Below are positions 1 through 11,475 of a stretch of 64,000 nucleotides of DNA, in pieces. The notes below the pieces were generated by a model. The model did no database searches, had not been told where the DNA came from, and saw only the letters and a program-made list of their open reading frames with translations. A program made the position numbers and the translations under genes. Each line of letters opens with the position of its first letter. Position 1 is the first letter of the stretch. The stretch is from positions 64,110,765 through 64,174,764 of the forward strand of contig CM060890.1 of NCBI GenBank assembly GCA_030762935.1, in the 5' to 3' direction. This DNA is from Hymenopus coronatus (taxonomy: Eukaryota; Arthropoda; Insecta; Mantodea; Hymenopodidae).

Positions 1-471
1 CTTTGCATTGCCAGAGTTGACAACGTCCCGTGTGTGAATAAGTTGTAAGTATTTTATACCTGAAACCAATATCAATAACAAGGCATATCTCAAAAATGAT
101 CAATTCCATGCAAAAACAGGTATATAACATAAATTAGGGTTTTTAACGAGATATACATTTTTGTGTAGTATCCTTACAGTTTACTAGTTTTGCAAAATTC
201 ATCCAGAATAAAGAAAGAGGCAATTAGGTGCTATTCCCAGAAAATTCAAGATCTACGTTTTATTTGTCGTGTAAATACCTTTAATATACGGTATTTTAAT
301 CAAAATTGTTAGAGCCATTTTTGAGGAAAACAAAATTTTCGCAATTTTTTCCATGTAAAGGGGTTGGGGGATTTTCCTCAAAAGCTTCTGTTCATCCTTG
401 GAAGATACTAAACTTATATACAAAGTTTGGTATTTTATCGACTTTTCGTTTTTGAATTATCGTGTTCGCAG

Positions 472-502
<31 letters not shown>

Positions 503-652
503 GAGCGCGCGGACCTCTATCAGAAATGCTTCTTTTTGGATACAGGGGACCCTACAACGTCTATTTGCGGTGATATCTCGGTATGAAATTTTTCGGAGAA
601 ATGCAATACCTTGTCTGTACACTATGTACATAGTAATGTATAGAAAGTAAAA
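1..652 (+). repeat. Family H copy 1, hairpin end complete, other end cut by window edge
   Basis: Starts within the family body (the stretch containing cctgaaaccaat ... aacaagg) and runs to the terminal hairpin at about 609-650, whose arms are partly mismatched (gtacactatg / catagtaatgta), followed by aaagtaaaaa. The internal dinucleotide tract is a pure (CA)n at 471-500. The inverted repeat around aaagtttggtatttta is recognisable at 422-437. Identity was judged by eye against copies 17 and 23, which share word order throughout. Confidence 0.9.
471..500. repeat. (CA)n microsatellite
   Basis: Uninterrupted CA repeat of about 15 units located inside family H copy 1, at the position where almost every H copy carries a CA/TG tract. 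Confidence 0.97.
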
Positions 653-728
653 ATACATGTTTTAGTGTATGTAAAAACAAAAAGTCTTTAGTTCGATAAT
701 TATTCCTACATATGCCATTCTGATAACA

Positions 729-769
<41 letters not shown>

Positions 770-980
770 TTGCGCTACAGGCATTGCTAACGCGTATATA
801 CATCCTCATGTGACTCTTGGATTATGAATAATCACATGCATTACTTCATTTTTCGCCATTTTCTATTTTTAGCAAATTTTATTTCATTTTACATTGTTTT
901 GTTGTTAGTTGACCTTTTATGCGTGCTTTTCATTGCATTATTTATATCCCGCCTTTAAACTGCGGTGGTCATATCGGCGA
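653..980. other. Spacer with poly-T tract
   Basis: AT-rich sequence between two family H copies. It holds a run of 34 T at 731-764, possibly a reversed retroposon poly-A tail, but no SINE body was recognised next to it. Nothing else seen. Confidence 0.7.
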
Positions 981-1828
981 TTTTTACTTTCTCAACCACA
1001 TGCTATTCACCTGCATAGTAAGCAGAGAAGGTATTAAATTCCACCCAAAATATTAATCACCGCAAATACATGTTTGAGGTCCCTGAATTAAAAAAAAATT
1101 AGAAAAAAAAAAGGTTCGCGCGTGTTTGTGTTTGTGTGTCTGTGAACAGCCTAACTAAAAAACAAAAAACAGATAAACAAAAATAAGCAAACAAACTTGG
1201 TATTTACGTTCAGCATCTTTCAAAGATGCGACAGAAGATTTTCAAGAAAATCCTCCCACCTCAAACTACCCTTTCCACGGAAACTATTTGGAAAATTTTG
1301 ATTTTTTCAAAAGTAGCTCTAACCATGTAGATAACATACCATGTATTTAATATATAATTATAAAAAATAACACGTATATATTGCATTTTCTGTGAATAGC
1401 CCCCGACATTCTCTTCATTGACTTTTGCATAATTAGTAAACTGTTAAGAAATAGACAAAAATGTACTATCTACTCAAAAATTTTAGATTTCGTTTCCGTC
1501 ATATGCAATTCTTATATGAAGTCAACTATTTCTGAGATATTGCTTCATATTGCTTTCAATTTTGCAAAACTTTTCTCTCTCCAGCTCAAGGAGAGGTCAA
1601 GAGTTCAGCTTTTCAAAACCATCACATAGCGACTGGTTTTTAAAAGATTTAAATATTGCATTATCTAGCGCACTCCCTTATTTATTTTCTACTTAGAAGG
1701 AACTATGTATTAAAACAATTTCTGCAAATGTTTGTTTCAATTAGCATTAACCAGATAGAAGAGTAAGAATAGTTTGTTGCAGAAGGGGTAGAGAAAGTCA
1801 TGTAAACGGAACACATTGTATATTTTAC
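981..1828 (-). repeat. Family H copy 2
   Basis: Begins with actttctc and a degenerate hairpin, continues through gcagagaaggtatt and the ccgcaaatacatgtt segment, a tgtttgtgtttgtgtgtctg tract at 1123-1143 and gatgcgacagaagatttt, and ends with gtagagaaagtcatg and aaacggaacaca. Nearly complete. The hairpin arms no longer pair well. Confidence 0.88.
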
Positions 1829-1910
1829 CTATAGAACCAATTGTCTGCCACCAATGATGTTGAACTATGTACATTGGAATTCTGTTCTTTTACTTTGGGT
1901 TTTATACACT

Positions 1911-1957
<47 letters not shown>

Positions 1958-2098
1958 CACACTGTAATTTAATTCCAACACTCTGGAGATCATAGATAAC
2001 AATCTGCGCTGGAAAAAACTTCCCCCCGCAGCTGGGAATCGAACCTGGAACCTATTGTACACCAGGCAGATACTCTACCGGTTGATCTACGGGGACAT
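1911..2098 (-). mobile_element. tRNA-derived SINE (type F) with (GA)n tail
   Basis: On the minus strand a tRNA-like head starts near 2098 (cccgtagatcaaccggtaga as A box, ggttcgattccc as B box), followed by a tRNA-unrelated body and ending in a (GA)n microsatellite, seen as (CT)n at 1911-1953. This is the order expected of a SINE: pol III promoter head, unrelated body, simple-repeat tail. The flanking codons give no acceptor-stem pairing, so it is not a functional tRNA gene. Only copy of this type in the window. Confidence 0.75.
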
Positions 2099-2236
2099 CC
2101 TATCTTTGTGTTGTAATTTTCTTTCATTTACGTTTCATATGTCTGTGTTTTGTTTGCAAACATAAGAATCTCTGAGAAATCTAATTAATGTTCTGCATTA
2201 TTTACTTGTATTCTTGGGAAAACATAACATTCTTGC

Positions 2237-2460
2237 CCGCCTGGGTAGTTTGGTGGTAGCGTGTCTGTCTCACATTCAAAAGATCGTGAGTTTGAACCTC
2301 GCTTACGGTGAGTTACCCAGATATGGTTTTTTCGGGGTTTTCCCCTATCCTGAGATCATTTGAACATCACATCATCAATTTCAATCATCGTACGATATAA
2401 CCAAACCAGGTTAAAGGACGTTAAATTACAAAAACAAAACAAACAAACAATTTTTTTTTT
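2237..2460 (+). mobile_element. tRNA-derived SINE (type A)
   Basis: The head has gtagtttggtggtagcgtg (A box) and gagtttgaacctcgc (B box). The body contains gatatggttttttcggggtt and ends at gacgttaaattac followed by (aaac)n and a T run. The phrase gatacggttttctccggtgg recurs in the tandem pair at 50.1-50.3 kb, which supports a shared family. The B box has drifted from the GGTTCGAANCC consensus, so it is probably transcriptionally dead. Confidence 0.8.
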
Positions 2461-2556
2461 AATGTCTCGGAAGAGAGCAGTGCCTATTTTCAAGTGAACA
2501 GGTATCACAGCTATGAGCTCATGTCCCCAACCAAAGATGAGACAGATTAGTTCCCT

Positions 2557-3308
2557 TTTTTACTTTCTCTACACGTACTATGTACATAGTGTATAGACAA
2601 GGTATTGTAATGCACCCAAAAATTCGATACTGAGATTTCACCGGAAATACATGTTTTAAGACCTCCAACTCCAAATAAAGCATTTTTAGAAAAATGTCCG
2701 TTATTCTCCCATCCCCAACTACCCTTTACCTGCAACTTTTTCTGAAAATTTTTATTTTCTTAAAAATGGCTCTAACGATTTTAATTAAAATATCGCATAT
2801 TAAAAATATTAACCTGACAAATAAAATGTAAATCTTGAATTTTCTGAGAATACCCTCTGAAGACTACTTTATTCTGGATGAATTTTACGGAGCTTTGCAA
2901 AACTGCTAAACCATAAGAGATGGACAAAAACTTAGAAGATAAAAATGTAGACCACGTTAAAAACACAATGTATGTCATATATAGTTTTTTTCCGTGGAGT
3001 TGATCGTTTTTGAGATATTCCTTGTTATTGGTTTCAGCTTTGAAAAACTTATACTTTTGTCATACAGGAATTTGTCAACTCCTGTCCATACAAAAAAGGA
3101 ACTTGTCAGATAGCAACCAGCTTTTAACTAGCACTTTAACTTATGGTACTCCCTTATTTCTCTTCTACTTACATGGAGAAGCAAGTTATAACACTATTTC
3201 TGCTAATTTCTTGATTAGCATGAAGTAAATAGAAGCATAAGCTTTTTAACAATAATTTGTTGCAGAGATGTAGAGAAAGTCATGTGAATGGAAGACGTCA
3301 CATTTTTA
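2557..3308 (-). repeat. Family H copy 3, lacking the microsatellite module
   Basis: The head hairpin is well preserved (2570-2602: actttctctacacgtacta ... tagtgtatagacaagg). The body reads as in other copies, except that after agaaaaatgtccg it jumps directly to cccatccccaactaccc. This omits about 120 bp that elsewhere holds the CA/TG tract, the aaataccaa inverted repeat and the gatgcgacacgaag segment. The tail is intact to catgtgaatggaagacgtca. Confidence 0.92.
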
Positions 3309-3608
3309 ACTGTGAAGTCCTCTTTCGTATGCAATGAACTATCATATGAAAATTTGAAAGAGCTTTATATGATCTACTACAAACACAATTTCTTGAGGTT
3401 CTTTATAGATGCTTCAAACAAGAGCACAGCACAAGCATTTTAAATTAATTTCCAAATTACCACACCATTAGGCATAGGAATTTCTAAACATTAAAGACAG
3501 AACGAATGAAAGTAAGGTTGAACTGATACAGCATACTGATCCTCGTTGAGTATGCAGCATTTGTAGACAGCACTAAGACTGTTTTTAGCTGCCGTCGCTA
3601 CTGTTTAA
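3309..3608. other. Unassigned spacer
   Basis: AT-rich sequence between family H copy 3 and the pogo/Tigger element. No open frame, promoter element or repeat recognised. Confidence 0.6.
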
Positions 3609-3610
3609 TA

Positions 3611-3661
3611 CAGCAGAATCCCGATAACAGAATCCCGATAACTCGCTTCTCGTTAACTCGA
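3611..3661. repeat. Left terminal inverted repeat of pogo element, internally duplicated
   Basis: The block cagaatcccgataa occurs twice in tandem, followed by ctcgcttctcgttaactcg. The right arm (about 5576-5604) has a single copy. The duplication is private to the left arm. Confidence 0.85.
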
Positions 3662-4312
3662 CATTGTTTATGTTTTATCGTTAAAGGTGAATGGTATGAA
3701 GTCGAGCAAATAAGCCTAGTTCGTTCCTGGAGAAAGCCAATGGATCGTTCAGGAAGCGAATTTGAAGAAAATTTGAAGTCCGAAAATTTAAATAGTGGAC
3801 TAATATAGATATAAATTTTTTGTTGTTGCAAATGGTATTGTTATTAATTATGCCCGCGCTAAACTCGCCGGAACAGCAATGCAGACTTTTATTTTCGTTG
3901 TCTCCAACAAGACTATTTTTCGTCTCAAGCATTTGCTTTCGGAGTGGACTTCACGTTTTAATTTGTTATAAAATTAATATATTTCCATTAAAATGAATTG
4001 CCATACAAGTTTCACAATAAACTACAATATAATCACTTATTTTTCGCGAGTTACATGTTAAGGCTAAACGCTAACCCGAGACATTTCAACATCAGAGTTA
4101 AAATTACCTAAATTAAAGAGTTTATATTCACTTTAGAAAATTCAAGATAACACAACAATATGTTTTAAATACATAAATATTTACATCTTTTTTTCTCACA
4201 AAATTTTTAATATTTATTTGGTTGATACCAAAATAATCTCCCTTCTCTTGGCGCTTATTTGCAATGTGTAGCATTGTTTGGGTAATACTCGTGCCTTTAA
4301 CTTCCGCCCACG

Positions 4313-4809
4313 AAACTTATGCATTGTTCCTTGTACCGATGCTGAAATCCACGATGCCGGTTAAGTTGCGCCTGTCTTTTCAGGGCTCTCATAGTCCCCT
4401 TGCTAATCTACGCCTGCGAGATCTGGAGCATGGCGGCAGACTCTAGTCTGCTTTTACTTCAACGGGTACAAAATAGATGCCTTCGGGCCATCTATTCTGT
4501 GCCTCTAGGATATCCTACGAGACTCCTGCACGAATCCTCTAGTCTACCATACCTGGAGGACGAGATTAGGCGTCGGACAACAAAATTCAACGAAGGGTTT
4601 CCATTCCATCGGAGCGCTCTCGTTAGGTATCTTGGGAATTATAATCCCAGAAACCGCCGCTTCAGTCGACACCACCAACAGCTGCTACGGCTAAGCTTCT
4701 TACAATCCTTCCAAGTGTTGCTTGGACTTCAACATTTACAACCCCAAAATAAACATTTTGTAACACCAGCGGTACACAAGGGCCGTTGGGCCATGACTAG
4801 CAACCGTTG
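4313..4809 (+). pseudogene. C-terminal end of Jockey-like non-LTR reverse transcriptase (frameshifted)
   Basis: Two overlapping frames carry the end of a Jockey-clade reverse transcriptase. The first (to about 4384) reads ALFLVPMLKST, matching the LYPL(L) segment. After a one-base shift the second reads FRALIVPLLIYACEIWS, the conserved (Y)KALIRPLLTYACPVW block. It continues with LLLQRVQNRCLRAI and then LHESSSLPYLEDEIR, the usual LHEDLGIPTLEEEI block, and ends at a TGA at 4807-4809. The catalytic palm (FADD) is absent because the copy is 5'-truncated, as LINE insertions commonly are. The following 200 bp (to about 5010) is probably its 3' untranslated region. It sits inside the pogo element and is therefore younger than that insertion. 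Identification of the clade is by motif only. Confidence 0.85.
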
Positions 4810-5040
4810 AGGAGCACACTTGCTATCTCGTGCAACTCCCCAATTTCATTTTCACCCTCCATCCTGCAAACCCCACATTCCCTTCATTACGTGGTGAAAT
4901 GCTTGTAAGAATAGGTACACGACCAACACACCGTCGGGCTGCCTCAGCCTGCCATTTGCTCGTTGCGTTATGCATTGTTGGCGCTAAGAAATGAATACAT
5001 TTTATTCTTGAAGATTTAAATTCACCCTTAGCTTAATAAT

Positions 5041-5370
5041 ATTGCTTCAAGACTTATTGCTTCCTTGAAGAAAATTCTAGGCTGTGAAGACGTTACCGAT
5101 GCCGTGGTTAGAGAATGGATAGGGCAGCATGAAAACTGCGAATTTTTAGGAGATGCAATTGCACAAAAACAAAACGGACTAAAAGGATGAAGAGATTGAA
5201 GACTGTCTCATAGTGAAAGACTTAAGGCCGCTAAAGCAATAATCTGTTATCTGAGGAACAAGGTGTATTTCCATGGGCAATTTATTTTCTCCTTCGTCTA
5301 TGTGATGAAGCTGCACGGCGAAGAAATGAGTGTGAGAGACAGTCTAGCATCACAGGAAATAACTAGCAAT
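5041..5370 (+). pseudogene. C-terminal remnant of pogo/Tigger (jerky-like) transposase
   Basis: Three frames must be combined. From 5041 a frame reads GCEDVTDAVVREWIGQHENC to a stop at about 5188, resembling the acidic post-catalytic region (V.EW.). From about 5200 another reads SHSERLKAAKAI, matching the HSE.LKA.E.. segment. From about 5300 a third reads CDEAARRRNECERQSSIT, matching the R..RQSSITDFF tail of Tigger/jerky transposases. The DDE catalytic core is not present. The fragment lies just inside the right terminal repeat, where the transposase C-terminus should be, which supports the assignment. Confidence 0.72.
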
Positions 5371-5604
5371 TTCTTCTCTATTCTATGTAAGTTCATTCTG
5401 AAATTTACTTTCCAGTGATAATTTTTAGGGCGTCTTATACTTTTCTGTTTCACATATTATGCTAAATATGCATTTATTTAATTTGCAGTACATATTATGT
5501 TATGAGTTGTGTATAACAGACACCTTATTCCGTAAAACTAGACATTACGGAAATCTGACACCCTTTCATTCCACATTAAGTCGAGTTATCAGGATTCTAT
5601 TGTG

Positions 5605-5888
5605 TATGGTATGAGTAAGCGCTTAAGAGTCTCTATGCTTATTGCTCATTATTCGGTTTGGTTGGTATCGAATGTTGGGTAATAATGAAGTCTTGCACCC
5701 AGTATCTTGAGGAGATCTTGATGAGAGATTGGTTTGTTGATCGAAAGGTGGTAGAAGGTTTCTCTCGAAATTATCAACTTCATACAGGAGATTCTATTAT
5801 GCCGGTTCTGTTTAGATTTTTTTTTTTTTTTTAATTTTTTGTAGTTTTCCCTCTTTTTTCCTTTTCTTAACATTTACTTCGTTTTTCT
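5605..5888. other. Spacer with T-rich tract
   Basis: AT-rich. Holds a T run at 5818-5832 just left of SINE B. No gene seen. Confidence 0.6.
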
Positions 5889-6055
5889 GTTTGATTATCA
5901 TTTTCTTTTTGCTTCTAATACACACATACACACTCACACATATTCACATTTTACAAATATACAAACACCCATGCCCAAGGCGGGACTCGAACCCACGATC
6001 CCCTGCGCCAAGAAGCACCAAAGCGAGGTACTTTAGCGAGCGCTACCATGGCGAT
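5889..6055 (-). mobile_element. tRNA-derived SINE (type B)
   Basis: The minus-strand head lies near 6055, with gtagcgctcgctaaagtacc as A-box region and gggttcgagtcccgcc as a perfect B box (cgggactcgaaccc at 5981-5994). The tail is a short body ending in a TG/TA-rich microsatellite (5920-5950 as CA repeats). It matches the plus-strand copy at 31.49 kb through the whole head, including gcccaaggcgggactcg / cgagtcccgccttgggc. Confidence 0.85.
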
Positions 6056-9000
6056 CGACTTGTTATCGCAGTCATGGCCCGTTATCAATCCAAAAATTGC
6101 TACAGAGCATTTTCGTGGTAGTGTCATTTTTGTCACATTTTTATGTAGACTTTTGTTTGTGATATTTAATTTTGTATTATATGTTGGCATAACTATTCTT
6201 TTGATAGAGTGGTAAGACAGTGGACTAAATTATTTTGATGTAATTACTACCTTTCTTTTAACAAAAAATCATGAGTTTTACTACCTTATATTTCATTGAG
6301 GAGTATCTATTGAATTACTTGTATTTTATTAAAATACATTACTTGTTTTATAATTTTGCGACATTCTACAGCATTTAATTTTTGGATTGTTGTACCAGAT
6401 GCTACGGATACTGTAACTGCTTTTGGAGTCTTAAACTTGTAATCCTTACACCGAGGTACTCTCTTTCTATGCTTCACTTAAGCAATGTCAATTTAACTTT
6501 TTCTAACAAACATATAGCATCAAATGTTTAAAAATCTGACTTTACCGTCAACTACTAAACTCTACAATAAAATGTGCAAATCTACAATGAAACTTTATAT
6601 GACTTAACAACAATCAGCTTTCTAACGATCTAATTTGAATAAGCTGAAACAAAACGGATTTTTGGCGGGCATTTTGATATTAGCAGTTTTCCAGCATATT
6701 AACAATTAAAACAATGATTGCTAGCAATTTACAGAATCCAAAAGCTGATATTGCTAGGCGAACCCGTGGGCTAGTTCAAATCTGTTACTGCAGCCGTGTT
6801 GAGAGGAGGACGTCCGAACTCCAAACATATTTAACCACGCTTAACCACCATGTCACGTAAAAGGAGCAGCATTTCAAGCCATGTCCACTACCTTAACCCT
6901 TCCCTCCTATGTCCCCGCCCACATCTTTTATGAGCCTCGGCTACAGCCTGCTATAGAATCGAACACACATGCTAGATTTTAGCTGTCTGCATCTGCATAA
7001 CAGTTCTAGATATCGACGGCTAGCATAGTTTTATTTGCTATGCTGTGTCTCAATGTGAGAGATGAAATCGAAAACATCACCAGCACTTACCGTGAAGATA
7101 TGTATCAGCCTAAGTCAGAATAGTTTATGAGTTGCAGTCCGCTCTCTTCCTGCTTTTGAAGCTACCGCAGTCAGGGCCGAGGAATTCATTCATTTTTTAT
7201 GTTAAGTTTGATGGTGCCGTAATTTCTTCGGTATGTGCCGCACAATATACAACATCGCGTTATCCTTTTACGATTCCATCTAACGTCACAGGTAATCAAA
7301 GAATCTTAATTAATGACGAAAACTACTCTTGATGAAAATGACATAACTTGCCGGAAGCTCGAACGATTTTCCTTGGCTTCTTGTCTCAGGCCAATGAGAT
7401 TGGAGATAGAATACCTTGATGATAGCTACGAGGTAATTTCGAAACACACTGTTTTATTACGACATGTGAGACCACCAACTATATAAGCATTTGTGAGAAA
7501 CGAGAGCAATGCGAATCAAATGCGTAACTGAAGAATGTCAGTATTCATACTTTGCAAAGCCGACACAAATGAAGTAATATAACTCACATAAATAACACTC
7601 CCGATTCTTCCAAAAAAAAACAGTATTACGTTCTTAAGATTTCCTATACATTTTTGACACGATGAGAAAATATTTTATCAAGGACCTGTAGTAAAGGGGA
7701 TATTAAACCCTTATTTTGTCAATCTTAAATCTCCTTGATTTACGTCCCATTATCGCAGAAACTATTTAAAATATGACGCTAAAAATTTTACAGGACGTAA
7801 ATGGACACAACATAAATGCCTTCTAAAGTTCACTAATCTAATTTTATCCAGTAAGTGCTTTATTAAGGAAGATAGGAATATTTTCTTAATGTATCACACT
7901 TTGGTTACAATTTATGAGCAACTATATTTTCAATTACCATCGTGTTGATACATCTACTCTCGCTCTCTCTCCCTCTCCCTCTCCCTCTCTATTCCACTGT
8001 CCTGCATTTTTCTTGTTTTGTTTTTTTTTTCTCCAGAACACACTATAATTTCGAATGCTAAAGAGTATAAGAAACATATGTTTACAAACAAACCTCCCAC
8101 TTATTACTCAATTTATATTAAGAAAGATCCTGGTCCACTATGAACAAAGACAAACAAATATTGAAAGATGACTTCCGGAAGTAGATAATAATGGAAAAAT
8201 TGAGTGCCGGTTTTCAAAGCAATGCATGAAAGATTCGTTGCACAGAAATATAAGGAACAAAGAGAGACAGAGATACAGTGAGAGAGAGAGAGAGAGAGAG
8301 ACAGAGAGAGAGAAAGGGAATATGTGAAAAAGAGAGGGAGGAGTGCCACAGAAGAAAAAACGTAACCAGAAATACGGGTTCTGAAAGTACCTGAATAAAT
8401 AAGCTGCTCCGAAATTTTATTTCACTTTGGAAGAGAGTCAATTATTTATTCCAAATGAGCAGCTATTTTCTTTCAAAAGTGTAATTTCATGTTTTAATCT
8501 TTCTTAAATTATATATCCACACACGTAGCATAAAAAAAATGTTATTTTTTGTTACGTTGCTTTTATCTCTCGCACACGCACAGTTCTTATAGTTTTTGTT
8601 CATGTTCCAAGCCTTTATATCGTTTGTTTGCCTAATGATAATCCTCTGAAAATCCAATTCGGTTGTAAGTAGCTTGCTCCCTGCTGTGCATTTATTGTCC
8701 ATGTTCCTGATCTGTATAACAGAATACTTTGAATCAACCTGATTATGACAACTCCCTTTATGATGGGAGTGGATCCCTCCTCAGAAACGAGTATACTAAG
8801 TTTAAAAAAGCAGAGGCCCTCTTATATTCCCTTAGCGCACATTAACATTACTGGTTGGAATACTTTGTGTTCGCATACAATAATAAACATTCAGTTTACA
8901 GTAACTTCACATGCCTTTTAAAGGTATTTTTGAAACCCAGAGTATTCAAAAAAGGAACATGGTTCGAGCCTGCAGTTTCGGAATCTGCAATGCAGGTGTA

Positions 9001-9085
9001 AGGATAGTTGTTTCATAAAACATAATTTTCTAATTACAGACTACCACTAAACAGGGAATAGGCTCATAACTAATTTTAAACAAAC
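6056..9085. other. Largely featureless 3-kb stretch with a GC-richer patch and microsatellites
   Basis: No gene or family member recognised. About 6770-7440 is noticeably less AT-rich than its surroundings and contains a 66-codon open frame (7132-7332) with no recognised motif. A CT-rich run lies at 7958-7990 and a (GA)n run at 8278-8345. A short tgttttttttct run ends the segment near 9181. Confidence 0.6.
8278..8345. repeat. (GA)n imperfect microsatellite
   Basis: GA repeats interrupted by single C and A substitutions. Purine-only on the plus strand. Confidence 0.95.
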
Positions 9086-9185
9086 AATCGTGGAAGATAG
9101 AAACAATGTGTTGCATTCTAATCTCTTTTCGCACTCTTGTATAAACTATTCTTACAAATGTCAATTAAATGTTTTTTTTTCTAAC

Positions 9186-9470
9186 ACATGTCGTATGTAG
9201 AACACATGTTGGATAGATAGAGCCAGACTGAAAAATTCAACGCAGTGAAAAGCAATTAATGAACATTAATTGACCTAATAGTTGGTTAAACTATGAAGCC
9301 CGAGCTTAAAAGTAGGTATTTACAACGCTATTAAGTCAAAAGTTGAGATGACCTTGCGGTTCATCGGGAAACAAGCGAGTCAGTTGGAGAATTTAATGCT
9401 GTGCTGATATGTTGCCATGGTAGCTCAGTGGTTAGAGCAACGGCTAGAGACCGGGAGATCACTACCTACC
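9186..9470 (+). mobile_element. SINE type C, composite unit
   Basis: A reversed 3' end comes first (gccagactgaaaaattcaacg, the inverse of the tttttcagtctgac tail). It is followed by the near-palindrome attaatgaacattaat, the leader found upstream of the C heads (ttggttaaactatgaagcccg, then gcgagtcagttgg ... atttaatgctgtgctg), and the tRNA-like head ccatggtagctcagtggtta at about 9416. The copy breaks off after the gggagatc segment, so the B box is missing. The same order occurs at 31.1-31.8 kb. Confidence 0.78.
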
Positions 9471-9485
9471 CTATTTTTACAAATG

Positions 9486-10292
9486 TTTATTCCTCTAACT
9501 CATGTTAATTTATATATATTTGCAGAAATTGTCTTATTTCATATTACCTAATAGGACAAGAGATTAGAAAAATGCAGTAGGCTAAACGATGGTCAAAACG
9601 TATAAGAACGGGTGCTATGGAATAGCTTTAAAATTCTGCTTTCTTTGCGGGCCAAGAAAAAAAAAACAAAAACAAAAACAAATAACAACTTTCCATTTGA
9701 GAGAAGTATAAGTTTACAACGCCAAAACAATAAGGAATATCTCGGAAATTGTTTGTTCTCTCTCTCTTTCTCTTGCACACACAAACACACGCAATAATAT
9801 AAACGATTTAAATTAAATGCTTTAAAAAATATCATTTTTATATAGTAAAACGTTGTCCCTGTTTTACAGCTTATCAATTAAGCAAAAGTGATTCAGAATG
9901 AAGAGGATTCAGTAGCTATTTCCAGAAAGTATAGCATATAAATTTTATTTGTACATAAAGTACAATAAATATATGAAATTTTTATTAAAATAATTATAAA
10001 CACTTTTTAAAAAATTAACATTTTAGAGGAAAAAAATCCATTTGAAGGGTAGCTTTGGGACTGGAAGTTTCTGAAAATCTTGTGTCATACACACCCTTGG
10101 AAGATAGAGAACTTAAATACGTTTGTTTCTTTCTTTCTTTGTTATTTAACCGACTGTTTCGTTCTTGAGTTGCTATTCACACACATACACACACACACAC
10201 ACGCACAATTCTGATTTTTGGAAGGGGGGTTTCAAGACCTCTTAAGCCCATATATTTCTGGTGAAACTATGACATCGAATATTGGATGTACA
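9486..10292 (+). repeat. Family H copy 4, both termini lost
   Basis: Recognised by gcagaaattgtcttattt at the left, aataaggaatatctcggaaa in the middle, cccttggaagatagagaac, a (CA)n tract at 10176-10205 and tttctggtgaaactatgacatcg at the right. The first 60 bp of the unit and the hairpin are absent. Abuts SINE C on the left. Confidence 0.82.
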
Positions 10293-11139
10293 CAAGGCAC
10301 AAAAAGAAACCGGCACTGTCTAGTTCCGTACACCGTTTGTAGGGTACTTTATTACTCATGTTTTTAGTTTATTGGCTGATACTGTCACGTTGCAGGTGAG
10401 TGTTCTATATCGAACCAATAGAGCATACCTATGCTGAGTTTGTCAACTCATTCGCTAAAAGATATAGCCACTTTACTCAATTGGAAGCGAGATAGGTAAC
10501 GTGTACTACAACAGTAAGCTACAACCCCTCCATTTAGAGTGACGGAGGGGCCAGCTGATATCAGAAGACACGCCCTATAAATTCCCCTACAGACAATCAG
10601 AAATTCGATGTCTAATACTATTTGTTCTCTGTGTACATCATTACTGTACACTATACCCCCTACATCAGGTATCTCAGGGTGATAGCACCGGTGCATTGCA
10701 CACCGCAGGGTGCAAAATACCACTTGACTACATTGATGTTAGAGCAAACTCCAATTCCTCGATTTGTAGCAATAGCACCCCTGTGAACACCAGGAGTTCG
10801 ATTAAAATAACTAATTACAATTAAAATAATATTTGTATAATTTAGTATGCGAATATCAAGTTTATCAATAATGGAATATAACATATATCGGTTTTGAATA
10901 ATTTTCCTGAACTGCACTTTTGCACACGATAAATGTGGTGATTTGTGTTGCTATAAAATATACAATTTTTGCACTAGAAAAACGTCACTTTTGTAGAATA
11001 AATAAACGCATAAGTACTGCCAACCATAATTCAGTTTTGGAACACTTTTTCGAAGTTTCACCTGGTCCTTTTTTACCATATACCTGAGAGAGCAGCGCAA
11101 AAAATATGTGGTAGGCAATTTGGGAAAAAGAAAACGCGT
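10293..11139. other. Unassigned stretch
   Basis: Moderate base composition between 10440 and 10800 with short dyads (caccggtg at 10687-10694) but no recognised family or coding motif. The rest is AT-rich. I see no gene. Confidence 0.55.
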
Positions 11140-11475
11140 ATCTTCAACTTTCTGGGAATAGTCTGTGGGTAAACATACTACAAAAACACGTACATGTCTT
11201 TTACACATCATTTATTTCACAAACTTCTTTGTTGAGTTAACCATTTCAAAGATATGTTGACATCGGTTACAGTTCAATACTTGGTATTCTCGAAGTGCTA
11301 TCGCTGTCATGAAAAGAATATGGAATTTAAAAACATAATTTCAACACCTGACTAACAATTCTGTTTCCTCTATACCTCTTGTGATTACAATCAAATGTGT
11401 AATAATTTAAACTATCTGTGCAAATGTTTATCAAGAGCCAGATGATGCAGAATTATTAGTCTTTTTATTCCCCCC
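11140..11475 (-). repeat. Family H copy 5, divergent fragment
   Basis: Matches by word order: atcttcaactttctgggaat, gagttaaccatttcaaagat, ctgtgcaaatgtttatc and gatgcagaattatt correspond to successive family blocks. An internal segment is missing. Divergence is higher than in other copies, so the call is less certain. Confidence 0.55.

Larger units (their letters stand above)
3611..5604 (+). mobile_element. Degenerate pogo/Tigger-like DNA transposon, TA-flanked, with nested LINE fragment
   Basis: The left terminus reads cagcagaatcccgataac, and the right terminus read inward on the other strand is cacaatagaatcctgataac then tcgactta. Both are flanked by TA (3609-3610 and 5605-5606), the target duplication of the Tc1/mariner/pogo superfamily. 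The gaatcccgataactcg motif is characteristic of Tigger/pogo termini. Only the C-terminal end of the transposase is recognisable (5041-5370). The left 650 bp is AT-rich and shows no CENP-B-like DNA-binding domain. A Jockey-like reverse transcriptase end lies between these parts, so the element was broken by insertion and deletion. It cannot code for an active transposase. Confidence 0.82.

Noticed and set aside
7132..7332. 66-codon plus-strand exon
   Set aside because: Short, no recognised domain, no clear splice sites. Mentioned only as part of a GC-richer patch.
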